A stretch of 64,000 nucleotides of DNA from assembly GCA_039820405.1 (NCBI GenBank), contig JBCBQC010000003.1, forward strand, positions 186,001 to 250,000, written 5' to 3'. The notes beneath the pieces were generated by a model. That model ran no database searches and was not told the DNA's origin. It saw only the letters and a program-made list of their open reading frames with translations. The DNA is from CALLVY01 sp937899855 (lineage in GTDB: Bacteria > Bacteroidota > Bacteroidia > Chitinophagales > Saprospiraceae). This document shows, piece by piece, positions 55,901 to 61,446 of this stretch. A program made the translations under genes and the position numbers. Every line of letters begins with the position of its first letter. Within the stretch, counting starts at the first letter, position 1.

Positions 55901-56188
55901 GGTGTCTCCGGCGGCGACGTCATCGCCGGCGGTGTAGCCACCGGTGATGTTAAACACCTCAAAGGTGGTGATGGAACAACCAGGGCTGTTGCAGGTGACG
56001 GAGATGGAACTGGGAGCACCCCAGTCGAAGGGAATCGTACAATCTGCTCCGACGATGAGGCTATCGGGACCAGAATAGTTGAAGGTAAAGTCCAACTGTG
56101 CCTGGAGGGATCCCCAGCTACAGCAAACGGTAAGCAATAGGGACCAGCAGTAGCGATGCCAATGGGCTTGGTAATTTTTCATATCCAT
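46961..56188 (-). CDS. giant type IX-secreted adhesin with type B sorting domain
   Basis: 3075 aa. A signal peptide (to about residue 30, SLLLTVCCSWGSLQAQ) leads into about sixteen HYR/Ig-like repeats (about 90-1680), each with a [DE]xCGN/ATDxCG core and PPxW boundaries. Some sit in a near-identical DNA tandem of about 267-270 bp. Next come about eight Ig/PKD-like repeats of some 80 residues with YTWTGPNGFSS (about 1850-2620), then three repeats of EVAEAGLNQALCN type (about 2640-2880). The last about 90 residues are the CHU_C type B sorting domain (TIFTPNDDLVNDFF, IYNQWGDEVFQA, LPVGTYYYVI). It is probably displayed on the surface by the type IX system with the PorP/SprF encoded downstream. 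The start could also be the ATG two codons later. Confidence 0.93.
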   Translation of the reverse strand: MDMKNYQAHWHRYCWSLLLTVCCSWGSLQAQLDFTFNYSGPDSLIVGADCTIPFDWGAPSSISVTCNSPGCSITTFEVFNITGGYTAGDDVAAGDTILITYFAEDNQGNDAFFGFDIRVVDTLAPTFDSTSLPPPLLDLVCLTDLPAPPNVADIIATDNCPPLGAPDFEVLITYDGQSANLPPCTAGTFTRSWTATDMFGNTSQFVQTINVAEDIDPPLINVPPTDLTERCEMGDYATWIADQRALFDATDDGCGIIDISDDAPADVDGPCDTITVVFTATDACGLSSTAAATYIVLDTVAPLIDPATVTDVTLECNGNPSDPITQILTWSDGINAVDNCGPLSWSNDFVVLAGGCGGSTGTAAVTYTAEDECGLVSTIGINFTVEDHTPPNIDVPPADTTVACDSLGGGAAIRPWLEGFAGAVASDVCTPDNLLTAVWQWGGVDRSLTEIQDSLARFALHNCEGTIGIDFAFTDACGNTAIAPANFIITDLRPPVWDTDPQDLTLECDGSADPAGAIATWLAANGNAVASDACGGVQLTHDFTGLSDECGATGTADVTFTAEDDCGNTSTRMASVRIIDTTPPTWDTDPQPLSIECDGTTDPGGAIAAWLAARGNGSASDLCGNNITYTHDFTGLSDGCGATGMAVVNFTATDECGLSAQRTAEVRIVDTTPPVWTDAPDNLTLSCDGTNGPDLAIADWLNNHGNGAATDVCTGGVSYTHDYNGLSGGCGGDTGAALVTFTATDSCGNTAQSTAIVSVVDLLPPVWTSDPQDLVLNCNTTTDLAAEINAWLALAGNGLAADQCTGVSISNDYTGAIPGCTPATAVAVTFTAADDCTNSTSRTAQITILDADPPQIDVPATGVVVDCENPVISFADWLATHGGAEASDDCVSIDNSVGSPDWRAEPLALIPSCGNSFSQAARFIVMDACGNADTTIATYVVTDNSPPVFVTAPMAATANCNDATAQTVLNDWIDVFADAVVSDACGTASFVDFDFQTSEGEMGNNIAFGTTGDYPQLLADICDWSVVVTFRAQDACGLQNEASATFSIFDNTPPTISGVPADLIVDCQNIPAPASPLVNDDCDPNVGLSFSADTSLGTCPVLLVITRTWTATDACNNSSTATQVIRVEDNDDPILLGVPADTAVTCAGVPAPANVTVDDACDPNPTLSFSETNTRPNDGSCADYSYTITRVWTATDGCGRSVSQSQQLVVTDTEAPTFVGPPDVTLLCGQATDPTMTGQLTNVVDDCDPAPAVAFNDVISGGNCANTFVITRVWTVQDACGNAAVDYEQRITVTDEVAPQITNPAQDASGPCADPMAAEVAFENWLLNRGGALATDNCTATTDLIWFAAVPGSYDPADLSTFPGTAPGTLDTSACPTPVPGLLRSETIDFVVYDECGNVALTSATFSVRDDTPPVFDNCPMDQTIVATAGNCEVDFDLLPPSITENCVRTGLVVEFSLNGTNRIAWDPLNTITVPLSTGANELTYFATDCAGNTTTCTYTVTIEDQEAPEISCPSDTIVYLTATDNCNMGKMVMLPLVAEMEDNCGFPLFQQVQPFDLADALLTFAYRADYDTYLAERKDFTFVATAANAAGSTVTFTVTAQGDVDDPEEYFLIYGEDGSLLGSTEVGQPNVTFAAGNCLANPVELAEVEARITVATSLYNAWAADGMVQVSAVANSSFSNPPPGVPDDGINPVCTAFAPGTPDGQNDGRSNLRIALEVLSANPYYYTTGATNLPNTPMLAPVIAPTVQFTLGDSEVFYVVPDLSGNEDTCSFRVSLVDTIAPQVSCLATTIFVNPSGTQSYTLEPSEIDNNSLDNCAIVDYRVAPNTFDCTQAGSFVDVTLYATDASGNVDSCTAIVAVETEGPSPSYSIGLCGNDTLSLFANPPAAMGGVVYTYSWTGPNGFSSTLENPILPGVDANDSGTYRVEVRGLTACGAAGTVEVLITSTPNTPIITANSNQLCTTDDLILSTQQYSGNVSYRWHAGIFPGGTFMAATTVPTFTLPAPLAAVTNTYFVIVEVDGCVSDASGFVAVAVTDIPTAATNAAQIDLCEGEEFSLGTPTVGAGLTYTWSGPNGFTSGQANPPAFVDPTLLQAGTYTLVVSQNGCPSLPVTTLVNIRPRPVQPSIASPGLICAGDSVVFITNASGADQYIWTAPNFSTFTTLTNTLTLPAATVADAGAWRVSTTLNGCDSPPSDPVELFVEPELVVVAINDGPVCAGASVQLGANTIAGADYRWEGPAGFSAVVQNPSTVAVPGTYAVTVTAVSGCSSSTSTDVIVNAVPEITAVTNSGTPCVTGAADITLAVELNPADPGNYTYTWTGPNGFSSVAAQAIVPNATSADNGNYQVIVTNIAGCTSLAMETTVNVSDVPSTPQITGPTVLCAGEALLLTAPIYAGSNVSYQWQTPNGSQTTMVPSLNLATSTVADSGRYQVSVLVDGCASSLSPEFVVDVNAIPAPPIATGPATVCAGESIALQTDLISGAIYQWTGPAGFAATVSNPVIPNATEANEGAYSVQVTIAGCTSAFSLPLNVVVNDNATAPNVLNNGPICIDDPDATLSLAIAVGTEIPGATYTWYDARTDLPVAPTTSDLLVILTDFSTYGEGSFDFYVIAEVSGCVAPASGMTTVVMNAIPNEVAFAGTNQALCNTTVATLAAQAPSLGTGRWRQSVGPPANIVNPEVHNAVVDGLQSGESYTFVWTLSNGACTDYSADEVSIVINSANEVAEAGLNQALCNVAEADLAAQLPQGGTTGTWTQSATQAAAGVIIVAPNAPDSRLTGLRSGETYTFTWTLSNPGCGDFASDQVNISIEENEIVAFAGPDFAGCSADGIIVLNATAPGNGTGRWTTDAPNLNIIEPTNPRTEVEGLVDAGEYTFTWTVSSAACGSSSDAVVLTFEAGPEAVDDLIEIDFAASVTFEVTDNDISTAPFTVELLAGPDAGQLTQTVAGEFIYVADPNFVGSVRFPYELCSEACPDVCSQATVEILVGQEVDCNVPTIFTPNDDLVNDFFIIPCLATGDFPQNALSIYNQWGDEVFQAAPYQNDWRGTYKGEELPVGTYYYVISFGPGESPQSGFLVLER
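53620..54720 (-). repeat. tandem DNA repeats of about 267-270 bp inside the adhesin gene
   Basis: The codons for PPVW/PPTWD boundaries recur at about 54700, 54433, 54163 and 53893, a spacing of 267-270 bp. The units share long near-identical stretches around AIAxWLAAxGN and HDFTGLSDxCGATG. In-frame unit length allows copy-number change without a frameshift. Confidence 0.65.
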
Positions 56189-56691
56189 AAATTGTGCAGC
56201 TAAAAATCACCTCGGGGCGGTGAGGCGAGCCTAAATCAGGAAGGGGGGTCATTGCAAAGAGCAATCCTGGACAAGCGTTGGGAAAATCAATTGGCGTTTA
56301 CTTTAGCGGCCTGGTGAGGCCGACACTCAGCGGGCGCCGGAAGCTTTAGGATTGTTTTGGGGACGCTCCATCTCAACTCGGGCTATTCTCAGCTGTTTGC
56401 AGCTTTTGCATGTTACTCTTTCAAAAAATTTGCGAAATCGCTGGCTTGTACTTTCCGAGTGGATCTTTTGAATTAGGGTTGGCAAATATTATTCCCAAAA
56501 GTTATTCTAAAGGCGCCCAATGGTCATGGTTCTATAAAAAAAGTGCGTAGAACGGTTTGATTCTACGCACTTTGTAGGAAAAAGTTGGCTCCGCTGACCC
56601 GAAACAACTGGCTTACGGAGTAAAAGGTAAGGAAGGAGTCCGATTTCTCCCCGACAGTAGGAATCGGGAGGAAAAACGTCGGCATGGGATT
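56189..56691. other. 503-bp intergenic region upstream of the adhesin gene
   Basis: No gene seen. It contains the strong terminator hairpin at 56540-56573 and otherwise mixed-composition sequence with AT-rich stretches near 56400-56520. The adhesin promoter should be here, but no exact TAnnTTTG box is present on the minus strand. Confidence 0.5.
56540..56573 (-). terminator. strong intrinsic terminator downstream of gltX and the 62-aa gene
   Basis: AAAGTGCGTAGAA (56540-56552) pairs perfectly with TTCTACGCACTTT (56561-56573) around an 8-base loop. On the minus strand the stem runs into seven consecutive T before ATAG. Best intrinsic terminator in the window. Confidence 0.85.
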
Positions 56692-56880
56692 TTATTCCTG
56701 CTCTTCCTCCTCCTGGCGATCGACGAGTTTTTTATCCTCGACATTGTCATCCAGAAATTCATTGATTTTATCGACGTTGAAGTTGGAGATGATTTCCCCA
56801 AATTCATTGATCTTAATGTCAAAACCATCCAATTCCTGGTGTACGCCGGGCTTTCCGATTTTAGGTTTCTTCTTTGGCAT
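56692..56880 (-). CDS. conserved-looking small protein, 62 aa
   Basis: Starts at the ATG at 56880 (MPKKKPKIGKPGVHQELDGF). The N-terminus is strongly basic and the C-terminus strongly acidic (DDNVEDKKLVDRQEEEEQE), with a short predicted fold between (IKINEFGEIISNFNVDKINE). No signal peptide. It lies 36 bp after gltX on the same strand and before a strong terminator, so it is likely the second gene of a gltX operon. Family not recognised. The alternating charge suggests binding to a nucleic acid or a basic partner, an inference only. Confidence 0.75.
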   Translation of the reverse strand: MPKKKPKIGKPGVHQELDGFDIKINEFGEIISNFNVDKINEFLDDNVEDKKLVDRQEEEEQE

Positions 56881-56916
56881 ACGGCAAGGTCTTTTAAAAG
56901 TGAACAAGTGGGAGCG

Positions 56917-58467
56917 CTAGGCCGAAGCCTGTTCGCGGTGGTATTGGTCGAAGTAATCGTAGGCTAGCTGTAGCCGCTGGCTTACTTCTTCCCGACCGAG
57001 AAGCACTCCTATGGCAAACACCGAGGGGCCCTTCATCGTTCCCGAAAGTCCCAATCTTAGTATGGGCAGTACGTCACCAAAGCCCCAGCCCTGCTCTTCC
57101 ATAAAAGCTTTTACCAGCGCCTCGGCTCCAGCCGCCGTAAAGTCTTCCAACTCAGCCCAGCGATCGCGCAGGGCATCGAAAGCGGCCCGGCGCTCGGGTT
57201 TCCACTTTTTGCGGATCATCTTGGTTTCGTAGTCGCGAACGGGACCGAAGAAATAATAACCCGCCTCCCAAAACTCGGGCAGGACTTGTACCCGCTCCTT
57301 CATCAGTCCGGCAAAGGCCGCGAGAAACGCGTCGCTCCGGTCGGTGGTCAATCCGTCGGTATCGTGAGCCCGTAGCAGGGCGACCAGATCCACATCGGGG
57401 GTAGCGATCAGGTATTGTTGGTTGAACCAACGGGCCTTAGGATAGTCAAAGCGGGCCCCCGACTTGCCAATGCGCTCCAGGGAAAAATCCGTACTGAGCT
57501 GATCCATCGAAAACAGCTCCTGCTCCGTACCCGGGTTCCACCCGAGGAAGGCCAGAAAATTGTTGACGGCCTGGGGCAAGAATCCAAATTCCCGAAAGCC
57601 GGCAAAGGAGTCCTCGGGCCGGTCGCCCTCCCAGGCGAGGGGGAATACGGGAATGCCCAGTTTGGCGCCGTCGCGTTTGCTCAACTTGCCTTTGCCCTTG
57701 GGCTTGAGGATGAGCGGCAGGTGGGCGAACTGGGGCATGGTCGACTCCCAATTTAGGAAACGGTACAGGTATATATGGTGTGCCGTACTCGGCAGCCACT
57801 CCTCGCCCCGAATGACGTGGGAGATTTCCATAAAATGATCATCCACGATATTCGCCAGGTGATAGGTCGGCAGGCCATCGGCCTTGAGGATGATTTTATC
57901 ATCGAGTTCGTTGCTCTTGAAGGTCACCGTGCCCCGGATGCGGTCTTGGATCGACACTTCCTCATCGCGGGGAATCTTGAGGCGGACGGTGTAGGGCTCC
58001 CCAGCCTTCAAGCGGCGTTTGACCTCGTCGGTGGGAAGGGTAAGGCTGTTCAACAAATCCATCCGCGTGCTGTTGTCGTAGCGAAAAACGGCCTTGCGCG
58101 CCTCGTACTCCGCGCGCAGTCGATCGAGGTCGGCGGCCGAATCGAAAGCGTAGTAGGCCTGCCCCTGATCAAGGAGTTGTTGGGCGTATTTTTGGTAAAG
58201 GTCCTTGCGCTCGGACTGGCGGTAGGGGCCGTAGTCGCCGCCGATACCGGGGCCTTCATCGAGCTCGAGGCCGCACCAGCGTAGGGCTTCCACAATGTAG
58301 GCTTCGGCGCCGGGAACGTAGCGGGTTTGATCGGTATCTTCGATCCGGAGTATAAAACTTCCGCCTTGCTGACGGGCCAGCAAATAGTTGTAAAGTGCCG
58401 TCCGCACCCCACCGATGTGCAGGGGTCCCGTGGGGCTGGGTGCAAAGCGCACGCGGAATTTTGTCAT
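56917..58467 (-). CDS. gltX: glutamate--tRNA ligase
   Basis: 516 aa, class I aminoacyl-tRNA synthetase. The HIGH-type motif is FAPSPTGPLHIGGVR (about 7-21), and the KMSKS-type motif is KLSKRDGAKLG (about 255). The editing-free catalytic core contains LRIEDTDQTR and YHLANIVDDHFMEISHVIRG, typical of GluRS. The C-terminal helical anticodon-binding domain is complete. It charges tRNA-Glu in the cytoplasm; one cannot exclude that it also charges tRNA-Gln, with a transamidase making Gln-tRNA. It forms an operon with the 62-aa gene. Confidence 0.97.
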   Translation of the reverse strand: MTKFRVRFAPSPTGPLHIGGVRTALYNYLLARQQGGSFILRIEDTDQTRYVPGAEAYIVEALRWCGLELDEGPGIGGDYGPYRQSERKDLYQKYAQQLLDQGQAYYAFDSAADLDRLRAEYEARKAVFRYDNSTRMDLLNSLTLPTDEVKRRLKAGEPYTVRLKIPRDEEVSIQDRIRGTVTFKSNELDDKIILKADGLPTYHLANIVDDHFMEISHVIRGEEWLPSTAHHIYLYRFLNWESTMPQFAHLPLILKPKGKGKLSKRDGAKLGIPVFPLAWEGDRPEDSFAGFREFGFLPQAVNNFLAFLGWNPGTEQELFSMDQLSTDFSLERIGKSGARFDYPKARWFNQQYLIATPDVDLVALLRAHDTDGLTTDRSDAFLAAFAGLMKERVQVLPEFWEAGYYFFGPVRDYETKMIRKKWKPERRAAFDALRDRWAELEDFTAAGAEALVKAFMEEQGWGFGDVLPILRLGLSGTMKGPSVFAIGVLLGREEVSQRLQLAYDYFDQYHREQASA

Positions 58468-58663
58468 GGTTGCAAAAAATTTACCTTTTTTTAAAAAGCC
58501 AAGCAGCAGAAGGCCGCTAGGATGCGTTGTGAGTACTAATAAACCGACTAGACTCAGATGAAGTTCCCCCCGAAGCTTAGCAAAGAGGCCACAAATCTAC
58601 TTAATTTGAGAAAGGTAATCCGCTTTTTTGGAACATATCATTACTGCGCTCATAATTTACACT

Positions 58664-59311
58664 ATGTACCTAGTTAAAACTCCAAAGTTTATTCAAAACC
58701 TCTTCCCGAATTTCACCTGGAGTATCCCCACTGAAAACAAAGAAATTTTTCTCACTTTTGATGACGGACCAATCCCCGAAGTCACCCCCTGGGTACTCGA
58801 CCAGCTCGATCGGTACAACGCCCAAGCGACCTTTTTTTGCGTGGGGGACAACGTCAAAAAGCACGGCTCCATTTTCCAGCAAGTACTGGATGCGGGCCAC
58901 GCCGTAGGCAATCATACCTTTTTTCACCTCAACGGCTGGGGAACGGATAACCTTCCCTACTTTCACGACATTCGCAAATGCGCGAATCTGGTCAATTCCT
59001 CTTTGTTTCGCCCGCCCTACGGCAGACTGCGCCCCAAGCAAGCGCAGTTTTTACAGCGGCACTATCGGATCGTGATGTGGGATGTCCTAAGTGGCGACTT
59101 CGATCTCAAGATCAGCAAGGAGCAATGTCTGCACAACGTCATTGGAAAGGCCAAGCCCGGTTCGATCGTCGTTTTCCACGACAGCCTCAAGGCCAAGGAC
59201 AAATTGTACTACGCCCTGCCCAAGGTCCTGGAGCACTACACCAAGCGGGGCTACACTTTTCGCAAGCTGGCCAACAAGCCACTTACCCGCGGGATTTTCA
59301 AGACGGCTTGA
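58664..59311 (+). CDS. polysaccharide deacetylase family protein (NodB homology)
   Basis: 215 aa from the ATG at 58664. NodB motifs: MT1 FLTFDDGPIPEVTPW (with the metal/catalytic Asp pair), MT2 HAVGNHTFFH (His ligands), MT3 RPPYGRLRP, MT4 DVLSGDFD, MT5 IVVFHDSLK. All catalytic positions appear intact. No clear signal peptide at this start, so it may be cytoplasmic or peripheral. It deacetylates N- or O-acetylated sugars in envelope polysaccharide. Divergent from gltX; a terminator hairpin follows the gene. Confidence 0.92.
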   Translation: MYLVKTPKFIQNLFPNFTWSIPTENKEIFLTFDDGPIPEVTPWVLDQLDRYNAQATFFCVGDNVKKHGSIFQQVLDAGHAVGNHTFFHLNGWGTDNLPYFHDIRKCANLVNSSLFRPPYGRLRPKQAQFLQRHYRIVMWDVLSGDFDLKISKEQCLHNVIGKAKPGSIVVFHDSLKAKDKLYYALPKVLEHYTKRGYTFRKLANKPLTRGIFKTA

Positions 59312-59357
59312 GCAATCCCCGTCCAACAAGGCAATGTTTAGTTTTTAAATAAGATGG

Positions 59358-59386
59358 AAGCCACTGCGATGATGCGGTGGCTTTTT
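59358..59386 (+). terminator. intrinsic terminator after the deacetylase gene
   Basis: AAGCCACTGC (59358-59367) pairs with GCGGTGGCTT (59374-59383), 10 bp with one G-T wobble and a short loop, followed by a T-run (59382-59386). It lies in the leader of the aldo/keto reductase gene and isolates the two genes. Confidence 0.75.
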
Positions 59387-59440
59387 GTCGCTGGGAATAG
59401 CCAAGCACGGTACTCCCCCACCTACGCAATTGAAATTCCA

Positions 59441-60253
59441 ATGAAAACATTTACGTTGAACAACGGCGTGCGGATGCCGTCCATTGGCCTGGGGGTCCTC
59501 TTTGCCAAAGAGGATGGGGAAGTAGAACGGGCCATTCTCTCCGCGCTACAAAGTGGCTACCGCAAGATCGATACCGCCTCGGCCTACGGCAATGAAGCGG
59601 GAGTGGGGCGGGCCATTCGGGCCAGCCCACTCCAACGGGAGGACCTATTCCTGACTACCAAGGTGTGGAATACCGAACAGGGATACGACGAAACGCTGCG
59701 TTCCTTCGAGCAGAGTCTACAGCGGCTACAGACCGATTACGTCGACCTCTATTTGATCCACTGGCCCGTTGTGGACAAATACCGGGCAACCTACCGCGCC
59801 CTGGAGCAACTGTACACCGAGGGCAGGGTAAAGGCCATCGGCGTTTGTAATTTTAGCATCCCCCAATTGGAAGATTTAATGGCGGCCTCGACCATTGTTC
59901 CCACCCTCAACCAAGTGGAAATGCACCCTCACCTGAGTCAGAACGAACTGTTGGCCTTCGCCCAGCGCCACCGCATCCAGCTGGAAGCCTGGCGCCCCAT
60001 CATGATGGGGGAAGTTTTGAAACTACCCACCTTGGTCGAGATCGGTCAAGCCCACTCCAAATCAGCGGTTCAAGTGGCCCTGCGGTGGTTGATCCAGCGG
60101 GGCGTGGCGGCCGTTCCCAAATCCGTGACCCCCACGAGAATCGCCGACAACTTTCGGGTCTACGACTTTGAGCTGAGCGCCGCGCAGATGGCGCAGATAG
60201 AAGCCCTCAATCAGGACCGACACCTGGGGGAGGACCTTTCGCACGTGGTGTAG
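59441..60253 (+). CDS. aldo/keto reductase
   Basis: 270 aa from the ATG at 59441; the longer reading frame would run through the terminator. The catalytic tetrad is visible: Asp44 and Tyr49 (KIDTASAYGNE), Lys74 (LTTKVWN) and His107 (YLIHWPV). The NADPH-binding end has AVPKSVTPTRIADNF. Cytoplasmic TIM barrel that reduces aldehydes or ketones, perhaps of the 2,5-diketo-gluconate reductase group. Single gene; substrate unknown. Confidence 0.94.
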   Translation: MKTFTLNNGVRMPSIGLGVLFAKEDGEVERAILSALQSGYRKIDTASAYGNEAGVGRAIRASPLQREDLFLTTKVWNTEQGYDETLRSFEQSLQRLQTDYVDLYLIHWPVVDKYRATYRALEQLYTEGRVKAIGVCNFSIPQLEDLMAASTIVPTLNQVEMHPHLSQNELLAFAQRHRIQLEAWRPIMMGEVLKLPTLVEIGQAHSKSAVQVALRWLIQRGVAAVPKSVTPTRIADNFRVYDFELSAAQMAQIEALNQDRHLGEDLSHVV

Positions 60254-60326
60254 GCAGGGGATAAGGAACGTACTTGGAAAGGCGAGGGAAAGCGTGGACG
60301 ACTGTCCATCCGAAACTTTCCCCCCC

Positions 60327-60776
60327 TCAATACGCCGGCAAGGCCACGTAATGGAGCTGGTACTGCTCCGCTTTGCGCAATTCCGTCTTGACATCTCCGA
60401 CGATGCCCATTTCCACCTTCTGATCCACCTTGAGGGAAGTACTCCGCCGACCGCGTTGATCCTCGGGCGTGTGGGTCACCAATTGGCGAACCGCCACCTG
60501 TACTTGGTCCAGGCGAATGAAGGCGTCGTTGATTTGGATGGCGGGCGAGGCCCCCAAAGCAGCTTCGCGCGGCTGACCGATGTAAATCTCGCTGATCAGG
60601 GAGCGGTGCCGCAGTTTTTGAACCTGACTGGCCCGGGGCAAGTCCACCCGAAGCAGCAACTGTTGGTCGCGGAAGACGGTGACGACCATAAAAAAGAAAA
60701 GCAACATAAAGACGATGTCCGGTAAGGAGGCCGTACTCACCGTGGCGGTGGGCTTGCGAATCGTAAATTTTGACAT
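60327..60776 (-). CDS. ExbD/TolR biopolymer transport protein
   Basis: 149 aa. One membrane helix at about 18-38 (SLPDIVFMLLFFFMVVTVF) contains the functional Asp of ExbD/TolR proteins. A periplasmic domain follows, with an insertion relative to typical ExbD (RASQVQKLRHR). It couples proton motive force to TonB or Tol together with ExbB/TolQ. It follows a second exbD gene by 28 bp; no exbB gene is in the window. Confidence 0.9.
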   Translation of the reverse strand: MSKFTIRKPTATVSTASLPDIVFMLLFFFMVVTVFRDQQLLLRVDLPRASQVQKLRHRSLISEIYIGQPREAALGASPAIQINDAFIRLDQVQVAVRQLVTHTPEDQRGRRSTSLKVDQKVEMGIVGDVKTELRKAEQYQLHYVALPAY

Positions 60777-60804
60777 AAGCGTTGGTAAATAAGTGAGGAA
60801 ATGT

Positions 60805-61338
60805 TTAACGGTAGTCGGTAGGTTCGGCCTCGGAGATCACCTGGGGCAAGGCGCGCTTGATCGAGCGGCGCTCCGCTACCGCCAGTTGTTCGTAGCTTTT
60901 TTGAAAGCGCTGCTGCGCCGCCACCTCCCACAGCTCTCGGTAGGCCGCCTGAATTTGGTCGTACACCCCCAGGTAAGCGGCGTAGGGCGTCGCCCGATCA
61001 TTTTGGAGGGAGACCACCGCGCGGGTCGGACTGCTGGGCAAATCCGCCCGTTGTTCGGGATTGAGCAAATAAGTCTTGATGCGTTCGCGCAGTTGATCCA
61101 CGGCGAGTGGTTGCTGTTCGAAGAGGAGCGCCCCATCGCCATTGATCTTGATGTTGATGAGGTTGCGTTGGGCCACGGGGGGGACGGGCGCATCGGAGAG
61201 CGGGGGCAGGCGAACCAGAATGCCCCGATCGTTGACGATGGCCGTGACGACCATAAAGAAGATCAGGAGTAAAAAAGCGATATCGGCCATGGAGCCGGCG
61301 CTCACGGCGGGGGGGAGTCGGTGTTTGTTTCGCATCAT
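60805..61338 (-). CDS. ExbD/TolR biopolymer transport protein
   Basis: 177 aa from the ATG at 61338 (MMRNKHRLPPAVSAG); a longer frame adds an unlikely leader overlapping a hairpin. One membrane helix at about 17-38 (ADIAFLLLIFFMVVTAIV) with the conserved Asp in SMADIAF. The periplasmic domain is longer than usual, about 135 residues. Paired with the second exbD gene 28 bp downstream and lying 108 bp after the TonB-receptor-like gene. Partners would be ExbB and TonB encoded elsewhere. Confidence 0.9.
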   Translation of the reverse strand: MMRNKHRLPPAVSAGSMADIAFLLLIFFMVVTAIVNDRGILVRLPPLSDAPVPPVAQRNLINIKINGDGALLFEQQPLAVDQLRERIKTYLLNPEQRADLPSSPTRAVVSLQNDRATPYAAYLGVYDQIQAAYRELWEVAAQQRFQKSYEQLAVAERRSIKRALPQVISEAEPTDYR

Positions 61339-61384
61339 GAGTAGAAATCGTTTGGTGAAACGGGCAGCTTTCCCCCAATAGATG

Positions 61385-61416
61385 CGGGCTGCCTCCCTTT
61401 TGGTGGAGGCAGCCCG
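61385..61416 (-). terminator. 12-bp perfect hairpin between receptor-like and exbD genes
   Basis: CGGGCTGCCTCC (61385-61396) pairs exactly with GGAGGCAGCCCG (61405-61416). There is no T-run on the minus strand after it, so it is more likely a stabilising or processing hairpin than a full terminator. Confidence 0.4.
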
Positions 61417-61446
61417 TACGATGGTTCGCCTTAGACCCAATCGGTG

